From Hymenobacter citatus (lineage in GTDB: Bacteria; Bacteroidota; Bacteroidia; Cytophagales; Hymenobacteraceae), in contig NZ_JACSCY010000009.1 of NCBI RefSeq assembly GCF_014333615.1, positions 62,001 through 126,000 on the forward strand: a stretch of 64,000 bases of DNA. The letters are read 5' to 3'. The notes beneath the pieces are model-generated. The model had not been told where the DNA came from and searched no databases. It worked only from the letters and a program-made list of their open reading frames with translations. How positions within the stretch are numbered: the first letter of the stretch is position 1; every line of letters begins with the position of its first letter. Shown here piece after piece: positions 61,564-64,000 of this stretch. A program made the position numbers and the translations under genes.

Positions 61564-62154
61564 ATGACTTCTGCCTCCTTACCCCTTAACCTACGGACGA
61601 CGCCCCTACCCTTGGTGCCCCTCCTCGAAACGGCCGATCTGTACCTGCGTGCCCCCTACCCCACCGATCTGCCGGAAGCCGCTGCCATGCACACCGACCC
61701 GGTCTTTTATCGTTTTCTGGGCAACAAGCCCAATTCTGAAGAAGAGGTGTGGCGCCGTATGCTAGCGCAGCTAGGGCACTGGGCTATGTTGGGCTACGGT
61801 GCGTGGGCTATCGAGGAAAAAGCTACTGGCCGATACCTAGGCACAGTCGGTTTCTTTGATTTCCAGCGCGACCTCACACCCTCACTTAAAGGTATACCAG
61901 AGGCAGGCTGGGTACTGGCTCCGCACGTGCACGGCCGTGGCTACGGCTCGCAGGCGCTGCATGCTGCACTGGCCTGGGCTGATGCGCAGCTACCAACAAA
62001 TCGTATCACCTGCATCATCGACCCCGATAATATAGCCTCCCTGAATTTGGCGCGGAAATTTGGCTTTCAGGAGTTTGCCCGCGCTACCTATCACAACGAT
62101 ACGATTGTTGTGTTGGAACGGCTGCGAGAAGACAAAAACCTCTCTGTTGAGTAA
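61564..62154 (+). CDS. RimJ/RimL-type N-acetyltransferase
   Basis: 196 residues from the ATG at 61564 (61546 is possible). Motifs LYLRAPYPTDLPEAAAMHTD, YGAWAIEEKATGRYLGTVGF, EAGWVLAPHVHGRGYGSQALHAALAWA (acetyl-CoA loop) and NIASLNLARKFGFQEFA are those of the RimJ/RimL-like GNAT subgroup, which acetylates protein N-termini or small amines. A terminator follows. Confidence 0.9.
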   Translation: MTSASLPLNLRTTPLPLVPLLETADLYLRAPYPTDLPEAAAMHTDPVFYRFLGNKPNSEEEVWRRMLAQLGHWAMLGYGAWAIEEKATGRYLGTVGFFDFQRDLTPSLKGIPEAGWVLAPHVHGRGYGSQALHAALAWADAQLPTNRITCIIDPDNIASLNLARKFGFQEFARATYHNDTIVVLERLREDKNLSVE

Positions 62155-62168
62155 CAGGCAAAAGCAAG

Positions 62169-62217
62169 GCGCCCTGTCGCCCCACAGGAGAATCCCGCAG
62201 AGCGACAGGGCGCTATT
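62169..62217 (+). terminator. Terminator between convergent acetyltransferase and TlpA-like genes
   Basis: A perfect 12-bp stem (62169-62180 with 62202-62213) around 21 bases, followed by TATTTT. Confidence 0.75.
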
Positions 62218-62240
62218 TTCAGCCTCGGCGGTGCTATAAC

Positions 62241-63527
62241 CTAGTTTTCGGTCAGAAGCTGATCAATCGTCTTGTTGAATTCGGCAATTTCCTGGTCGTA
62301 GTATTTGCCGGTACCGGGGCCAGAGAAGCCCGTGTGAATCTTGCGCACTTCCCCTTTCTTATCCAGGAAAATAGTAGTAGGAAAGGCCAGCACCTTCTCT
62401 ACCTGGGGTAGGGATTTGGCGGCGGCGTCCTTGTCGGCCACGCCGGCCACGGCCACATCATAGCCCACGTTGAAGCGTTGCTTCATCTTCCGCAGTTTCT
62501 CGGCAGCTTTCTTCTGGTCGGGCGTGCGCTCGTAGCCCAGCCCAATGATTTCGACGCCGCGCTGCTTATTTTTCTCGTACCACGGAGCCAGGAAGTTGGT
62601 TTCGTCCATGCAATTGGGGCACCACGAGCCCAACAGCTGCACCACCACTACCTTGCCCTGGTACTTGGGGTCGGAGGGCGAAATACTGCCGCCTTCCAGC
62701 ACACTGGGGAATTTAAACGTCAGCTTTTTCTGCCCTGGCTTCATGCCCGCCAGTGAGTCGGCGTTGGGTAGCTTGGCATTGGGGTCGAGGGTGGCCGTCC
62801 AGGTTTCGTGGCCACTTTTGCCGCTGTAGAAATCGCCCTGCAATGTGTTATTTGCTTGTTTAGTCGCCGTGAACAGGAAACCGTGGCTACCGTCGAAAGT
62901 AGAGAGGCGGAGCGTGTCGCCGTTGGCTTGGCCCGCCAAGTAGCGGTAGTCGCCGGTGGTGGTCAGGAAGGTGCCCGTCACGTCGTGGCCTTTTTGCTCG
63001 AATACGCCTACGGCAGGGTAGGAATCTTCGGGCTTATTGCCTTGAAATGTGACGCGCCAAGTGCCATTGAAGTCAGCTGGGTTGAGTTGTTGTTTGCTGA
63101 GAAACAGCTGTTGCCCGCCCAGCTGCGCCGTAAACGGCACGCGGTAGGGCTCTTTGGCATCATACTTCACCCAGGCACCCGTCAGCTGCCCGTCGCCGGC
63201 GGAGCGCACGACCAATGCCGCATCAAACGCCCCCAGCCGGATGGTCGTGGAGTCGCCAGCCGTAGTGATTTCATCCAGCTTCAGGCGCTCCTCGCCATTG
63301 CGCAGGTACACCACGGGTTGGTTGGCTGAGTCTTTCTCGACCACGAATAAAAAGGGGATCTGCTGACCCTGCGCTGTAAGAACACCGCGCCACGGACCTT
63401 CGCGCAACGGACCGGAAGGCTGGTCGGCGGCAGAATCAGCGGTTGTACGGTCGCCGGAATTGGAGGTGCAGGCGGCTATGGTGAGGGCAGTAGCAGCACC
63501 CAAGAGGAGCTTCTGAAAAACAGACAT
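62241..63527 (-). CDS. TlpA-like thioredoxin-fold lipoprotein
   Basis: 428 residues. Lipobox IAAC with Cys20. About 40-250 is an all-beta region, likely two lipocalin-like or DUF4369-type modules. The thioredoxin fold (about 265-428) has WCPNC with Cys303 and Cys306 in VVVQLLGSWCPNCMDET, and a cis-Pro segment VLAFPTTIFLDKKGE. It should reduce or isomerise disulfides in the periplasm, for example in cytochrome c maturation. No cytochrome assembly gene lies near. Confidence 0.9.
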   Translation of the reverse strand: MSVFQKLLLGAATALTIAACTSNSGDRTTADSAADQPSGPLREGPWRGVLTAQGQQIPFLFVVEKDSANQPVVYLRNGEERLKLDEITTAGDSTTIRLGAFDAALVVRSAGDGQLTGAWVKYDAKEPYRVPFTAQLGGQQLFLSKQQLNPADFNGTWRVTFQGNKPEDSYPAVGVFEQKGHDVTGTFLTTTGDYRYLAGQANGDTLRLSTFDGSHGFLFTATKQANNTLQGDFYSGKSGHETWTATLDPNAKLPNADSLAGMKPGQKKLTFKFPSVLEGGSISPSDPKYQGKVVVVQLLGSWCPNCMDETNFLAPWYEKNKQRGVEIIGLGYERTPDQKKAAEKLRKMKQRFNVGYDVAVAGVADKDAAAKSLPQVEKVLAFPTTIFLDKKGEVRKIHTGFSGPGTGKYYDQEIAEFNKTIDQLLTEN

Positions 63528-63612
63528 ATTCTAAACAAGGTAAGGAATGAGTCAAAGCTAAACTACTACGGTAGGTAGTTGGTTTATAGACTAAGTTCTG
63601 GCTAAGATAAAG

Positions 63613-63645
63613 TTTGGGTAGCGCAACGCCGGGCAACTATATTTG
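63613..63645 (+). promoter_or_regulatory. Aconitase gene promoter
   Basis: TATATTTG (63638-63645) matches TAnnTTTG; TTTG at 63613-63616 is the -33 element with 21 bases between. The start codon is 50 bases on. Confidence 0.7.
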
Positions 63646-63694
63646 CGTACCTATTAGGAAGTTTACCCTAGTTCACCTTTTCCCTTTTTGCATT

Positions 63695-64000
63695 ATGGCG
63701 TTTGACTTAGAAATGATTCAGGCCGTGTACGCCGGTATGGGCCAGCGCATTGAAGCCGCCCGTGCCGCCGTTGGCCGCCCGCTCACCTTAACCGAAAAAA
63801 TCCTGTACTCCCACCTCTACGGCGGCGACGTAAAACAGGCTTACGAGCGGGGCGTTTCCTACGTCGATTTCGCTCCCGACCGCGTGGCTATGCAGGACGC
63901 AACCGCCCAAATGGCGCTGCTCCAGTTTATGCAGGCCGGCAAGCCCAAGGTAGCGGTGCCCAGCACCGTACACTGCGACCACCTGATCCAGGCCAAAGAA
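63695..64000 (+). CDS. Aconitate hydratase, N-terminal part (partial)
   Basis: 102 codons, open at the window end. The start [20 protein letters not shown] and then [33 protein letters not shown] and [15 protein letters not shown] are those of the mitochondrial-type aconitase. It interconverts citrate and isocitrate with a [4Fe-4S] cluster; the cluster cysteines lie beyond the edge. With sdhCAB it is the second citric acid cycle locus in the window. Confidence 0.93.
   Translation, partial: MAFDLEMIQAVYAGMGQRIEAARAAVGRPLTLTEKILYSHLYGGDVKQAYERGVSYVDFAPDRVAMQDATAQMALLQFMQAGKPKVAVPSTVHCDHLIQAKE

Noticed and set aside
62808..63329. 173-codon plus-strand frame antisense to the TlpA-like gene
   Set aside because: The minus strand shows a lipobox and a WCPNC thioredoxin site; the plus frame has no domain.

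Overview
The window comes from a member of the Bacteroidota, most likely Hymenobacter or a close relative (Cytophagales). The evidence is the high-GC coding sequence, two secreted proteins ending in a type IX secretion (gliding-motility type B) C-terminal domain, promoter elements of the Bacteroidota form TAnnTTTG, a dcw cluster in Bacteroidota order, and a carotenoid set of the kind found in red-pigmented Hymenobacter. It is ordinary chromosome. I see no insertion sequence, prophage, CRISPR array or rRNA, and only one tRNA.

Layout. 1-3100: the end of a Spy/CpxP-like protein, then a kelch lipoprotein overlapping a DUF4270 lipoprotein. 3460-7890: a small STAS-like protein, a BLUF blue-light sensor, tRNA-Leu(CAA), hscB, a SAM hydroxide adenosyltransferase, phoH and an acetyltransferase. 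8047-11271: ComEC and a crotonase. 11405-20264: a pigment region with crtZ, a CarH-like B12/MerR regulator, an ECF sigma factor, crtI, crtB, two accessory exported proteins, ispH and crtW. 20637-37639: the division and wall cluster mraZ-rsmH-ftsL-pbp-murE-mraY-murD-ftsW-murG-murC-ftsQ-ftsA-ftsZ. 37743-45606: an SGNH hydrolase, a MauG-type dihaem protein, a ClC channel, and a minus-strand cassette (Cys-rich protein, MbnP-like, MbnH-like dihaem enzyme, CDICGC outer-membrane protein) that looks copper-related. 45724-49895: an FMN reductase and the sdhCAB operon. 50134-55839: two tandem paralogous surface proteins of about 940 residues. 55910-64000: a lipoprotein, fabD, an AT-rich orphan, folK, an alpha/beta hydrolase, a DUF486 protein, a polyprenyl synthase, a zinc-ribbon protein, an acetyltransferase, a TlpA-like lipoprotein and the start of aconitase.

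How the genes work together. IspH supplies isoprenoid units, the polyprenyl synthase elongates them, CrtB and CrtI make the coloured backbone, and CrtZ and CrtW add hydroxyl and keto groups. The CarH-like regulator and ECF sigma factor sit inside this set, and a BLUF sensor lies about 8 kb upstream, so light control of pigment is a reasonable inference. The dcw genes run from lipid-linked precursor synthesis to FtsZ on one strand.

The most unusual structure is between the genes. Many gene junctions, including most gaps inside the dcw cluster, hold a fold-back inverted repeat with arms of about 20-56 bp. The arms belong to several unrelated sequence families that recur at different sites and can be nested. 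Other points of note are a 10-bp-phased TGGTR array that looks like a MraZ operator, and a terminator-like hairpin inside the signal-peptide codons of the second surface protein.
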